A stretch of DNA of 64,000 bases from Lepiota brunneoincarnata (GCA_023014365.1 JAEBUN010000028.1:620001-684000), one strand, 5' to 3'. Counted from the first letter of the stretch, positions 33,143 through 46,000 are shown. The notes: generated from the sequence alone by a model not told the origin. Made by a program: numbers and translations.

Positions 33143-33805
33143 TGTCATATCCACACCAAACCTAGAGCTTAACCATTAGGCTTCGGCTTCTCGACTCCAC
33201 GTGTGCTCCACACGACAACCCTATGCCCTCCGACTCGGCCCCGACTGGCTCCGACCGCAACCCTTCGCCCCGATCACGCGACCTACTTCTACACGTGCCA
33301 CGACCACCTGACCCTCGGTGCTCCCATTGTCCAGTTCTCCATTCTCCGTCCGTAATCAGAATACGTTACCAGTCTCCATACCCATACCGGTCTCCATTCC
33401 ATTCGAAATTATTCGTAATCCGCTTGTAACCATATGGGTCTCCGCTTCGCTCCGCACGTAGTCAGTACGAGTCATCATTCGTCGAGCTAGTAGTATATAT
33501 ACCGTAGGCACTTGGCTTGTACTCCTCAGTCTGATAATCGAATCGAGCAGCGGACCAGCTCCCTGTTCCATATCCTCTCCTCTCTTCTGCCTCGCTCCGC
33601 TTCGGCTCCGACTTCCTGAAATACGGACTAGGACAGTAGGAGGGCACAGCACATAAGCTGAGGCCGCAAGTCCAACCCCCCGCCCGACGTACTCCGCCTC
33701 GGTCCCGAAGTCTACGTACTGACTTCGCCCTGTCCCCCGGTTACCTTATACCAAGGATACCACCCCGACCCTCCGCTTCGGTTCCGACCCGCACCGGCTC
33801 TAACA
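33143..33805 (+). repeat. 3' LTR of gypsy A1
   Basis: 663 bp, matching 25925-26587 except A at 33384. Followed directly by the GCTAG target duplication. Confidence 0.95.
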
Positions 33806-33810
33806 GCTAG

Positions 33811-34897
33811 GGCCTATTAGAACATGTTATCTGCTAGTCTACGGAGGTTCACTGATTGCAAAAGCTTGCGTTTTGCCTGACTTATTGAATCATGACAATA
33901 TTAGTTAACATATTATATATGTAGTAATGACCATCAAAGCTCCCATTGTATTCAGATAGGACAACTGTCTGTCTAGTTGGAGACTAAGAGAATAACTTAC
34001 CAAAACCCTAAAAACATTAGAATTGAATATATTTCTGGAGATCTGCAACAACCTCTCCCCCACAAACTTATAATGTTGGAATTAGTGAACCTGTTAATGA
34101 ACTTCATTTTCAATCTTGTAAAGTAATCCACTTTTCACCACTGTGTGCACCAGCAGTGGAGGTGACTATGTGCAATACAGTGTGCAGGTGAGATCAAGAT
34201 GGCTCCCTCCCCACTTTTGTGGGTGAGGTATTCTGTGCTCCTCAAACATTGCCATCCTGTCTGGCAACATAGGGTGTGCATTTGAGCAGAAGCCCCCACC
34301 TCTCTACACATTGAAGAGTGCTGTAGAGTGTCTCCTCTCTGGAGGAGAGTTCATAGTGGGCATGCACTGCATAACAAGCCACTTGTGGCTTGGTACATTT
34401 TATTCTCCTTCCCCCTTGGCCTCTATCACCCCCAGTGGCTACCTCCCCAGCTAAGTCTACACCCCCAGTCCCTCACCCCTCTACTGACTTATCCTACCTC
34501 TGAAATTACATAGAGACAGCCACTGCCACCACCATCTAGCCATTCCCCCTGCCTTACCCTGCCTGCAGTACACATCATAGATACAATGTTGTATTAGTAT
34601 TTACTGTTCTTCATTTAGTCCTATCTGTGGTCTAGTCAGGAGGATCCCCTGAATAAAGCACAAATAAGACATTTGTAGTATACCTGTTTTTGAGACTGCT
34701 AGATAGATAGTTAGAAAACTTGTGACTTGTAAAATAAAGATAACTATGAATTGTGTTGATTAATTTTGCGACGGACGGGCGCTTATTTAGACGCCAGTAA
34801 GGTGAACTTCAACTTTTTTAAGTTCCCTAGTGTGTCACCCAACCCCATCTTCCAAGTTCTACCCCCAACCCCCCTCAACACACTTTCTATTACCACC
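33811..34897. other. No gene recognised between gypsy A1 and the zinc-finger gene
   Basis: The first 90 bp or so continue the split tandem repeat. The remainder has no convincing frame, repeat or signal beyond short T-rich and CT-rich runs. Confidence 0.45.
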
Positions 34898-36174
34898 ATG
34901 CCCAAGACCAGCCACAAGACCACAGCCTCCTCTGCCAACACTGCTGCCACCAGGACCACTAGGGCCACCCAGGCTGCTGCTGCTGGCCACTGCTCCGGTC
35001 AAGCAGCCTCTAGTTCCTTATCTGTGATCATTTCAGCTGCTGCAGATGCTAATAATAATGCTACTGCTGCCAGCTGCCACTCCTCCAGATCACAGCTAGT
35101 AGCCTCTGGACCATTGTACTTGGTGGTCAAGCTGACTCAACTTTGCTATCAGCAATTATTTCAGTGGCCACAACTAGGAACAATGATGCCATGGACCTGT
35201 CAAGTGACACCATGGAGCTGTCATATCTTGACAAGCAGCCAGGGAATGGAGTAAGTCCTTATATCCTATCATTCTCACTCAATCTCACTAACTGTTCATT
35301 AGTTCTGCAGCCAGTGCACTGAGGGTGGCTACCTCTATATTTGCAGATGCCACCAAAGTATTTGCAATCGCTGTCTTACTGGTGCTCCCAATGATGTCTT
35401 GTCACTGGGAGACTTTACTTGCCCACATTGCTGGACATTGGGTGATAACAAAACTCATCTATACCAAGTGAGTTTTCTAACCCCTTTCTATTCATATTGT
35501 CTAATAACAGTGGCTACAGCCATTTTCAAAGCTAGAAAGACCTTTCTACATGCCATCAGCTATGGCTACCCAGTCTTGACTTCCAGTCATAACCCAGGAT
35601 AACTTATGTATCCTGGTTTTCTGGCTATCTGGCTCTGATCCAGCAGCTTGTATATCTTGGCTCATTCATGGGCATATCAAGACTTATTTTCCTGGAGCTC
35701 CATTTGGTGGTAGACTTGGCCTCATCAAAATTGTATTTGATTTTAGTGCCACAGCTACTATTGAGGCATTCCAAGCCCAGATGGCTGAGCTACCCCAAAG
35801 GCTGTCAGAGTATCACTGCTTTGTAACCCTTGTTTCTATACATGCAACTCCTACTGGTGGCTTCTGGGTTCAAGCCACCCCTAAACCTGCTGCTGCTGAA
35901 CCCACCAAAGTGAGTACAGTAATCATATAGCCTACCATTTGATCTAAACAACTACTACAGTTTTTAAATGCTATCTTCCCAGCCCTGGTACTTGAACAAT
36001 TGACATAGGATGACTGTTCCTCATTGTTCATTATCTCATGTGGTGGTCCTTTCATAAACAATGAACCTAGGGCCCAAATATACAATTTCGTAAAAAAGTA
36101 AGTCTGATAGTCACATAAATAATGATTCAACTCTGACTGCCAACCAAAGTCACTTCTGGCTCACCATGGCATTC
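34898..36174 (+). pseudogene. 5' part of a PHD/RING-like zinc-finger gene, split by gypsy A2
   Basis: The ATG at 34898 starts a Ser/Thr/Ala-rich N-terminus (MPKTSHKTTASSANTA). An intron at 35251-35302 leads into a cysteine-rich domain with FCSQC, TEGGYLYICRCHQSICNRC and FTCPHCW (about 35303-35440), a cross-brace zinc finger pattern. A second intron is near 35469-35512. A later block contains DPAACISWLIHGHIKTYFPG, GRLGLIKIVFDFS and YHCFVTLVS. The frame through WLTMAF reaches 36174 and continues after the retrotransposon at 50185. Frame changes near 35080 and 35570 also suggest damage. A multicopy agaricomycete family; function unknown. Confidence 0.55.
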
Positions 36175-36840
36175 TGTTAGAGCTGGTGTGGGTCAGGACT
36201 GAAGCGGAGGGTCAGGGTGGTATCCTTGATATATGTAAGGTAACTGGGGGACAGGGCAAAGTCAGTATGTAGACTTCGGAACCAAGGCAGAGTGCTTCAG
36301 GCAGGGGGTTGGACTTGCAGCCTCAGCTTATGTGCTGTGCCCTCCTACTGTCCTAGTCTGTATTTCAGGAAGTTGGAGCTGAAGCAGAGCAAGGCAGAAG
36401 AGAGGAGAGGATATGGAACAGGAAGCTGGTCCACTGCTCAATTTGATTATCAGACTGAAGAGTACAAGCCAAGTACCTATGGCATATATACTACTGGCCT
36501 TACAAACTATGACTTGTACTGACTATGTGCAGAGCAAAGCGGAGACCAATATAGTTACAAATGGATTACAAACGGATTACGAATGGAATGGAAACCAGTA
36601 CAGGTATGGAGACTGATAACGTATCTTGACTATGGATGGGAAATGGAGACTGGGAATTAGAGACACCAAGGGTCAGGTGACCACAGCACGTGTGGAGGTG
36701 GTCATGTGATTGGGGCAGTGGGTTGCAGTCAGAGCAAGTCAGGGCCAAGTTGGAGGGCAGAGGGTTATTGTGTGGAACACACATGGAGTTGAGAAGCAGA
36801 AGTTTAAGTGATTAGACTCTGAGTTGGCGTGGATATGACA
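36175..36840 (-). repeat. 3' LTR of gypsy A2
   Basis: Reverse complement of the A1 LTR with extensive CpG loss; 666 bp, TGTTAGAGC...ATATGACA on the plus strand. Confidence 0.9.
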
Positions 36841-36971
36841 GTGCCCCCCCTTTAGGACTGAGCCTCAAGGCCCAAGGTGGTCTAGGCCGGGGCCCATTGG
36901 AAAGTTCCAGTAGGGTATAAAAATGGTGAACTGGTTCAATTCCAAAAAACACAACTTGACCTCCTACTCCC

Positions 36972-38008
36972 ATGAGCAGACAACCCTCCCAACAACCGAC
37001 TGCCACAGAGTGCAAGGTGCAATTGTTGAGGGAGAAGGCAGAGCAAGAGGAATGAGAGTGGCTAGAAATCGAGAGGCTGGAGGAGGAGGAGCAATGAGAG
37101 GAGGAGCAGCAGCAGCAGATGATAGCACTGCGTCAGCGACAAGTGGAGGAGCAGGCGAGGGAGTGTATGGCAGAAGAGATCAGGCAGCAACAAGATGAGG
37201 CTGCCGAGGCAGAGCATCAGGTGATTTGGGCCCAACTCATTGCAATGACTGCAGGGGCTTTGTTGAGCCACCTGCCGGAAGAACCAATGGAGGTAAATAT
37301 AGAGGAGTCAGGTTCCAATTACATAGATAGTAATAAGATGGAAGATGAGGGGGAGGAGGAGGTAGAGGCCTCCAGGGATACAGGGAGTAAGGGAAAGGCA
37401 AGGGCAAGGGCAGCCCTGCGATGGGGCCATGTGAACATATTTGGGGGTGAGAACCCCTGCTGGAGGTGCGAGCAAGATGGGGTCCAGTGCGAGGTCGCTG
37501 GCGGGTGAGTCGTTTCTTGAAGGTTTCTGGGATACATACTGATAAGGTTTTTAGTAACACCAGGAGTTGCCATTGGTGTAGTAAAATGAAGAAACGATGT
37601 GGAAGCCAAGAGGAGATGGAGCCAAGTGGGGCCAGTGGGTTGTCGGGCCAACAGTTTGAGGGTAAGTAAGGAGTCCTGTATTGTGATGTATGCTAATCAG
37701 TGGGTGTTGTAGAGTTAAAACGGCTCATCAAGGAAAAACACCAGGAGACCATCAAAAAGGTCAACATCCTGGAGGTACGGCTCGAGCAGTCCATTGCTTG
37801 ATTGGGGGAGAAGGTGGACAAGGTAGAGCAGGTGGCAGGCTGTTATGAGCAACTGCAGCATTGGGAGGTGCAGGTGGATCATAATTGGTTGAGTGGAAAT
37901 GTTATGGAGACAGAGGAGAGCATTGGGGCCACCTTGGAAGAGGAGGTGCAGGGCTTGATGGAAGATGATGCTGCACAGTTGCCCAGCCCCTCTGGAGACA
38001 ATAAGTAA
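36972..38008 (+). pseudogene. Antisense Zn2Cys6 gene of gypsy A2, three TGA stops
   Basis: Homologue of the 31922-33007 gene with the same position, orientation and exon layout. Exons are 36972-37504, 37555-37661 and 37713-38008, with GT-AG introns at 37505-37554 and 37662-37712. The zinc cluster is intact: CWRCEQDGVQC, then NTRSCHWCSKMKKRC. In-frame TGA codons at 37053, 37095 and 37799 stand where A1 has Arg CGA or CGN codons. A TATAAAAA box at 36916-36923 is 56 bp upstream of the ATG. The conserved splice sites and cluster in an old copy argue that the gene was part of the ancestral element. Confidence 0.75.
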
Positions 38009-38085
38009 TTTGGTAGTAGTTTTTGTTGTCTTTTCTTTTTTGATAAATCTTGTTGTTTCTTGGTGTGATGGTAATCAGTGGAAAC

Positions 38086-41000
38086 TCAGAGTGAATGGAG
38101 GAGGCCAGGCTTAGTGGGGTAAGAGGAATGGAAAGCCTCTACTAGATCTATGGCATGTTCAAGCTCAGTAGCTGGTAACCATGAAGACTCTTCTTTGGTA
38201 TCTTCATAACCTAACCAAATGACTTTGTAGAGGAGTTTGCATGTGCAGCGCCGATCAATCTTTGAGTCAATGATGCAAGTGATCTTGTATTTGGGTTTGC
38301 CATCAATAGAAACGGGCGCAGGTGGCAGGTCCAATCGGGTGGGTATGGTGTTAGGTGTAGCCCGTTCAAGCATAGAAACATGGAAAACTGGGTGTACTCC
38401 ACACATGGAGTTGGGGAGTCAGAGGGTGAAGAAGTGGGTACCTGCTTGGGCGATGATCTCATAGGGTCCAAGGAACTTTTCAGAGAGCTTTTTGGAGGGA
38501 CAGGTGGTGCAGAAGAACTGGGCTTTAATGAACACTTTTTGCCCAACCTTGAAGTCTGGAGCCAGGAGATGGCAGGCATCGGTGGAGATCTGGTATCATT
38601 GCTGGGCTAATGCTATTTCCGACTTCAAGGTTGTATGTAGGTCATTAAGATCAACCACAAAATAGCAGGCCCAAGCAGAGGCAAGGTCGAATTCAGGATG
38701 AACTGTGATGTTCAGATGGTATCCTTTATTAGTGAAGAATGGGGAGATACCGGTGGTGGCACTAGGAGTGTTGTTGTAAGCAAACTCAGCTAGTGGTAGT
38801 AATTTGGACCAATTGTCCTGTTGGTAGTTACAATAGACCCGGAGATATTGTTCCAGGGTCTGGTTGGTGCATTCCATCTGTCCATCACCTTCTGGGTGAT
38901 AGCCCAAAGTGAAGTGTAGTTTCATGTTGAGGGCTTGTCCCAATGAATGGAAGAAGTGAGAGATGAATTCGGAGCTGTGGTCGGAGGTAAAATGTTCAGG
39001 TATGCCATGCTTGGAGAAGATGTGGAGGGCGAATAGGCGGGTGAGGTCAGAGGAAGTGACAGTATTGTAGGTGGGGATGAATAAGGATTGTTTGGTGAGT
39101 CTGTCAACTATTACTAGGATGGCATTGTAGCTGGAGGAGGTGTGGAGTTTCTTGATGAAGTTCATGGAGATTGAATTCCAAGGGCGTTCAGGGATGGGGA
39201 GTTGCTTGAGGAGACTGTAGGGGCAGTGGCACTGGGGTTTAGACCTCATACAGGTGACACAAGACTTACAGAACTCCTTGACAAAGGTGCGGACACTAGG
39301 CCAGGTGTATTCACACTGGATGAGTTCCAGCATTTTATTCTGACTGAAGTGGCCAGCTAGGATATGATTGTGCTTGTACTGGAGGACCCAAAGTCGGAGA
39401 TTGTCGGCATCAGGGACATAGATTCTGTCGTCTAGGAGGAGGAAACCCTTATTGTTGACTGACAAATAGCCTTCCAGGCTGGCAAGATGGGCAGAAGCAG
39501 TTGGGTCTGCTGGTAGGGTGGTGAGGATGTTGCGGTGTAGCTGATTGAGGTCCATGACTACAGCTGTGCGAAGGGAAGGGGTGTAAAGAGTGGTGGCATG
39601 GACAGAGGCTGCAAGCTGTTCATGAGTGAACACAGGCCAGAAGTTGTGTGGGTTGACTAATGCATAGTCACTACTCCCCCCTTTAGGGTAGACATCCCAT
39701 TGTCTAGTTAGGGTGTCAGGCTTGGTGCCAAGGCAGCCGGGTTGGGACTGGATGACAAGGTGGAATTGGGATAGGAACTCAGACCAACAAGCTTGGTGGT
39801 GAGTAAGGATTTTGGTGGTGCAGAAGTATTTGAGGTTTTTGTGGTCGGTAACTACATCAATAGTAAGGGGGGCACCTTCTAGGTAGTGCCGCCAGATACA
39901 AAAAGCTTTGAATATCACCAGGAGTTCCTTGTTGTGGGTGTCATAATTAAGTTCAGCCATGTTAAAGGTGCAGGAATGGAATGCAATGGGGTGGACCTCA
40001 CCATCATTGGTGATGATAGAGAGGATGGCCGCAAGGGTGTAGTTGGAGGCATCAGTCTCGACAATGATCTGAGCATCAGAGGCCCAAGGAGTGAGGACAG
40101 GGGCAGATATGAATGCTTCATTCAGGGAACTGAAGGCTTTGCAACATTTGTCAGTGAAATTCCATTTCATGTCTTTGCAGGTGAGGCGAGTGAGCGGAAC
40201 AACAATGTTGGAGTAACTGTGAATGAAGTGACGGTAGAAATTGGCGAAACCTAAGAAGGACTGGATGTCCTTGACTTTCTTGGGTTCCGGCCACTCCTGG
40301 ATGGTCTTGACCTTAGATTGGTCCATTTGGAGACCGTTGGGGGAAAGGATGTAGCTGAGGTATTCCACTGTGTCAGAGTGGAACTGGCATTTGCTGGGGT
40401 AGGCATATAGACTGTGTTGTTGGAGCTGCTTGAGGACCGCCTTGACTTGGTCACAATGGATACTATGATTGTCAGAGTATATCAGAATGTTGTCAAGATA
40501 GATAGTAATGCAGATGTCAAGCATGTCCTTGAATATATTGTTCATGAACTGCTGGAAGGTGGCAGGGGTGTTAGTGAGGCCAAAAGGCATAACCATCTAT
40601 TCAAAGGAGCTGTAGTGGGTCCGAAAGGCAGTCTTCCATTCGTTGCCATCAGCAACACAGACAAGATGGTAAGTGTGATGGAGGTCAATTTTGGTATATA
40701 CGCGGGCTTTGTGAGGGGAGTCTAAGAGGTTGGAGATGAGTGGAAGGGGGTAATGGTCCTTCTTGGTAATATGGTTGAGACCTCTAAAATCAACACATAA
40801 ATGGAGGGAGCCATCCTTTTTCTTTATGAAGAGGACTGGGGCTCCATGAGGAGACATGGAGGGGCAAATGAAGCCAATAGATAAATGTTTGTCAATGAAA
40901 TCACATAGAGCTCCAAGCTCTGATTGTGAAAGGGAGTAAATGGTACTGACTGGAGGTTGACTGCCATCCTCAAGGTTAATCTGGAGGTCATAAGGGCAGT

Positions 41001-41820
41001 GTGGAGCAAGTGTGTCAGCATGCAATTTACTGAAAACATCAGTGAACTTGTGGTATTCCTTGGGGATGGATGAGAGGTCAGCTAGGTCTTCGGAGACAGA
41101 AGAGGATGCAGCCGATGCAGAGGCAGTGGAGAGATTGATTTGGAATTGTTGGGAACCAGGGAGCTTGGCAGCACGGATAAAGGCAGGGGCATTTATCAGG
41201 GAGATGTGTGGTTTTGCAATGGGGACAGATTGGGACGAGGTCCCAGACAGGGGTGGTGAACCTAGGCCAGGAGTGTCAAGGGTGGCCATAGGCAGGGCCA
41301 ATGCGGGTGCGATGCAGGTAGAGATGAAAGCAGGATTCTCAAGTAAGGATGGCTGGAAAGTGATACTGCCCAAAGCCCAGTCAATCAACAGATTGTAGCA
41401 GGTGAGCCAGTTGTGTCCTAAGACCACAGAACAGGAAGAGTTGAGCCAGGTGACATAAGTGTCCAAGATAATAGATTCACTGGAGGGGAAAGATACAGGC
41501 AGTTGCGCAAGCTCCATAATGTAGGCATTTGAGGTCCCATCAAATAACCAAAGTTCAATAGCCAGGATGGACAAGGTTGGAATACTATGAGAACAAACAA
41601 AAGATGAGTCCACAAAACAGTGAGTAGAACCACTATCAACAAGAGCTTTGAAAGGAGAAAGAGAAGAGAAATCAGAACTAACTACATTGTCCGTTGTAGA
41701 AAGTGGGTCCGAAGCAGAGAGTACAGAAGCGGAAACAGAAGATAAAGAAGTAACTAAAGGAGAACTTAATGTAATGTGAAAAGAGTTCAGGTCAGAAAGA
41801 GTGGATGCATTGAGACGGAA
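38086..41820 (-). pseudogene. pol: Pol of gypsy A2, inactivated
   Basis: Co-linear with A1 pol from protease to chromodomain. Only two premature stops are obvious: near 40597 (Trp of SFEWMVMPFG) and near 38595 (after ALAQQ). The RT box reads YLDN instead of YLDD, and the first integrase Asp of MDF is Asn, so catalysis is lost. Many Arg codons have become Cys, His, Gln or Trp, as expected from CpG transitions. The chromodomain is still readable at 38406-38086. Confidence 0.88.
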
Positions 41821-41885
41821 ACTCTCTGGAGTACAGCAGAGTTCAATGCGATCCTCAGTCTGTGCAGAGGCCTGAGGACTGCCAA

Positions 41886-42531
41886 CTATTTTTCCAAGCT
41901 TGGGAGAGCTGGTGCATCTGTCTCGGGGAGCTGAGCCTGTTGGCCTTTAGCCTTGGCATCAGGGAATTTCTTCTTGTCACAGTTGGCAGCCCTGTGATTG
42001 GGATCTGTGCAGACAAGGCAGAGGTTATTGTTGAAATGTTGTTGACATTCCTCAGGGGTTAATTTACCATCCTTACCAAGTTTACTAGTAAGGTCGGATT
42101 TGGACAGGGCTGATCTCTGACCAGCGGATGGGTTGGGCGGAGTACCCTTGAAGTTGTTGTTGCTGGGGGTGCTGCCTTTGTTGTTACTGTTGGCAGGCTT
42201 GGTGGCAGGTTGTGTGTTGGACAAGGTGGATGGGGATGGATTGCCTCCAGGTTTCCCTTCTCATGCTAGTGTTCCCAATAGCAGGTGTCGATCTTCATTG
42301 CTGCTGCCTGCATTTCAATGAAGGTGTTGGGTTTGCTGTCGGGCCAATTGGACAGGATGTCCTGGATGCAGTTAGGGAGGCCTTTGTAGTAGTGGTGACA
42401 AAATACTTCATCACCCCAGTGGAGTTGGCCAGCTAGGTGGAGAAAGTCAACATTGTAGACAGCAATCTTCTCGTTGTAGCACATTCGGAGGGAGTCAAGC
42501 TGCTCAGCAGCTTCTCCGGTCAGATCTGCAG
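41886..42531 (-). pseudogene. gag: Gag of gypsy A2, C-terminal part
   Basis: Contains YNEKIAVYNVDFLHLAGQL, the Asn/Ser linker and the zinc knuckle CLVCTDPNHRAANC, ending at 41886. About 35-40 bp present in A1 (the codons around KARAKAASDPTAS) are deleted near 42258. The upstream half of gag resumes at 48745 beyond the nested element. Confidence 0.85.
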
Positions 42532-43032
42532 TGTAAGGGTGACCTGGCTGCTGTGTTGCATCAGCTGAGCAGGGAGAAACCTTAGTATCATTTCCAGACT
42601 TCTACCAAGTACATACCTGAGCAGGGAGAAACCTTAGAGAATCAAGTAAGGTTTCTCCAAGCTCACCTACACTACTTATACTACCTGCCATAAGGTCCAA
42701 GTTGAGTAATTTACTCTACATAAATGGCTGTGAGGTGTCAGGGATGCCTAAAGTAAGTATAGTTGGGAATGGGCTCAGGATAGGGTCATGCATGCCAGTG
42801 AGGGTTTGCGTCTGCATTGGAGGGGTGTAGGAGGGAATTCCAAGTACTGGGGTGTTGGGGGACAGATTTCTGGGCCCAGGGGGGCTGGAAATCGGATTTC
42901 TGAGTGCAGGAGGGCTGGGGATTAGATTTCTGAGTGCAGGAAGGCTGGAAATTGGATTTCCAGGTGCAGGAAGTCTGGGAATCAGAATTCCAAATCTGCA
43001 GTTGTGAGCAATGACCTGGAGTTCCCCTTACA
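42532..43032 (-). repeat. 3' LTR of gypsy B
   Basis: 501 bp; contains about four copies of a 30-bp unit (GGGCTGG...GATTTCTGAGTGCAGGA) where the other LTR has about two. Confidence 0.88.
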
Positions 43033-43033
43033 C

Positions 43034-46000
43034 CTACCCCCCTTCAAGGTTGTGACGACTCAGCACAATGGTCAGATTGAGGGCACAGAAGGGGATTGAG
43101 CCAAATGCAAGACTCCTGATCTGTCTCGGAGCTCCTAGGTGTTGTTGATAGAATTCCATTATGCAGTCAGGGGCATGGATGTCCTTGGCCAATTCCCAGG
43201 AGTTTTCTTCAATCCTGAAGTCCTTCCATTTCACTAGGAACTGGAGTCTCCTCTGGTGGATGTGGCTATCCAGGATTTCCTCAACTTCCCACTCTTCTTC
43301 ATCCTCAATGATGATAGGTGCTGGCAGTGGTTTGGGCTGGCATCTGGGAATGGGGTCGGTGGGAGCGAGTGTGAGCTTTACCACATTGAAGACTGGATGG
43401 AGGTGTCTCATGGATTTCGGTAGCTTCAGTCGGTATGCATTGGAGCTGACCTGTTTGTCAATTGCATAGGGTCCTAACCAGCAATGTGAGAGTTTCTTGG
43501 ATGGTCATGTGGTTTGTATGTCTGATGCATTCAGGAAAACCTTGTCTCCAGGTTTAAACTTCAGAGTTGGGGTTTGCCATTGGTTGTAGTACCTTACCAT
43601 GTTGTCTTTGGACTTCACAAGTGCTGATCTTGCCTCCTCCAATGCCGATTCCATCTGGGATTTGAACTCATTGACTGTTTCCAGCCAAGATGGTCGTTGG
43701 CAGGGTTCAAACCCCATTCTCAGGTTTCGGCCAGTGTCTAGGACAAATGGTGAGTGTTGGGTGGAAGTATGGATGTGGTTGTTGTGCTGAAATTCTGCCA
43801 GGGGGAGAAGGGCATGCCAATCATTCTGTCGCTCATTGACAAAGATCCAGAGGTATTGGTCCAATTCCTGGTTGACCTGTTCTGTCTGCCCATCTGATTG
43901 AGGGTGCCATGCTGTAGAGGAAGCACCTTTGATTCCGAGTAAGCGGTAGAGTTCCCTAGTGAATGATGCAATGAACTGAGGACCCCAATCCAAGACCACT
44001 TGATGTGGAAGTCCATGTAGTTTCCATGCTGTGCTGCTCCATCCACTGTAAGGGTAGTGTGTGTTGGGATGAAATGAGCACGTTTGGAGACAGAGTCAAC
44101 CACAGTCATGACAGCATCATACCTGTTGGACTCTGGGAGTTCCACTACAAAGTCTATGCTAATGGTATCCCATCAGGCTTCCAGAATGGGGAGAGGGTGA
44201 AGTTCTCCAACAGGGAGTTTCCAGATTGGTTTTGCGTGGAGGCACAGGTCACATGTAGAAACATACTGACCAATGTAGCAAGACATGTTGGGCCACCAGT
44301 AGTTTTGGGAGACAAGTTCCAGAGTTTTCCATCAGCCTGCATGTCCCCCAATTTGGGAATCATGGTGAAGGGCTACAATGTGTCAGCAGAGTGCTGCATC
44401 ATCTGGAACATATATTTTGCCTTGGAAGAGAAGCAAGCCATCCAGTTCCAACCACTTAGCACTGCGCACTGAGCATGTTGCAGACTTCTGGAGTTCCTGG
44501 GCTGCTTTGGCCACTGTTTCCTCTTGTCTGCCTCCTCAGTTTCCAGAGCGGATATCTCAGAGGAGGGCCTGCTCTTCCTCTTGAAGAGAAATCCCGTCAA
44601 CAGCTCGCACTGCAAAAAGAGATGCTGGAAGAAGTGTAATGTCAGCATTATCCTGTGCTCCTGAGCCATGATCAGATCTCTGAGACAAGGCATTGGACTT
44701 TTCCATGCTGCAACCAGAACAATGGTGAAGAGAGAAGTTGAACTGGGAAAGATAGAGGGACCAATGTGCCTGTTGGTGGTTCAGCTTCTGAGCAGTCATG
44801 AAATACTCTAAGTTCTTGTGATCTGTCCAGATTTCAAACTTTTCCCATGCTCCTTAAAGGAAGTGTCTCCACTCTTCCAGTGCCCAGATAATGGCCAGCA
44901 TCTCCTTATCATGGATCTCATAGTTGCACTCCACCAGAGACAAGGCTTTAGAGTAAAATGCTACTGGGTGCCACTTTCCATCATCTCCGGAGAGTTGAGA
45001 TAGTACAGCCCCCGTGGCAAAATCTGAACTATCAGCTTCTATTTGGAAGGGTGCCTTATCATCTGGAGAAGCCAAAACTGGAGCCAAAGTGATAGCTGCT
45101 TTCAAGCCGTCAAATGCTGCTTGCTGTTCCAAGTTCCACTGCCATGTAGTGCTGTTTTGGGTGAGGTCAAAGAGGGGTCAGGCTATGTGGGAGAAGTCCT
45201 GGATGAAGCAGTGGTAGAAGTTTGTAAAACCCAGGAAAGACTGAAGCCCTAACTTGTCCTTGGGGGTCAGCCACTCCTTGACTCCTGCAACTTTGACTGG
45301 GTCCATCTTGATGGAGTTTTCCAAGATGATGAGTCCTAGGTACTCAATGTGAGTGTGCTCAAACTCACACTTTTCCGGCCATAGGTAGAGGTTGTGCTGT
45401 TGAAGGATCTCCATGACATGCCTAACAACATCCCTATGCTGCTCCAAGGTCCAGGTGAAGATGAGGATATCATCCAGGTAGACGACTACAACTCCTTCCA
45501 TGATAAGTTCATGAAAGATGTCATTCATCATCATCTGGAAGGTGGCCAGGCTGTTAGTGAGGCTGAAGAACATGACAAGGGGTTTGAAGAGGCCCCTATT
45601 GGTGTGAAACACTGCCTTCCACTTGTCTCCTGGCTTAATCCGGACATTATTAAAGCCCCATCAAACATCTAGTTTGGTGAAGTACTTTGCCCTCCAGAGC
45701 TGCACAACCAGCTCAGAGATGAGGGGTAGAGGGTACTTGTTCTTCACCATGAGGGCATTGAGTGCTTGGTAATCCTGTACTAGGCAAAGCAAGCTGTCCT
45801 TTTTTTTAATGAAGAAGACTGGGGAAGCCATAGGAGACTTAGATGGGTGTATCTGACTGGAAGACAAATTTTCCTGTAGGAATTTGTCCAGTTCCTTCTG
45901 CTCAAGAGAGGACAGTGGATAGACCTTGCACCCCTTGGGGTCTGCTCCTGGAACAAGCTCTATTGCATAATCCCAGGCTTGGTGATCTGGGAGCATGTCA

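Larger units (their letters stand above)
25925..33805 (+). mobile_element. Ty3/gypsy chromovirus A1, complete and apparently young (7881 bp)
   Basis: Two 663-bp LTRs (TGTCATATCC...CTCTAACA) enclose gag, pol and an antisense gene, with a perfect GCTAG target duplication at 25920-25924 and 33806-33810. The only LTR difference I found is G at 26166 versus A at 33384, at a CpG. Gag and pol are open throughout. CpG is frequent here, unlike almost all the rest of the window, which also points to recent insertion. Order: LTR, self-priming site, gag, pol in -1 frame (PR-RT-RNaseH-IN-chromodomain), antisense Zn2Cys6 gene, purine tract, LTR. Confidence 0.95.

Noticed and set aside
36292..36616. Open frames inside LTRs (also at 26005-26434, 33223-33652 and 54947-55231)
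   Set aside because: They are chance frames that recur only because the LTR recurs; they have no conserved start or protein features.
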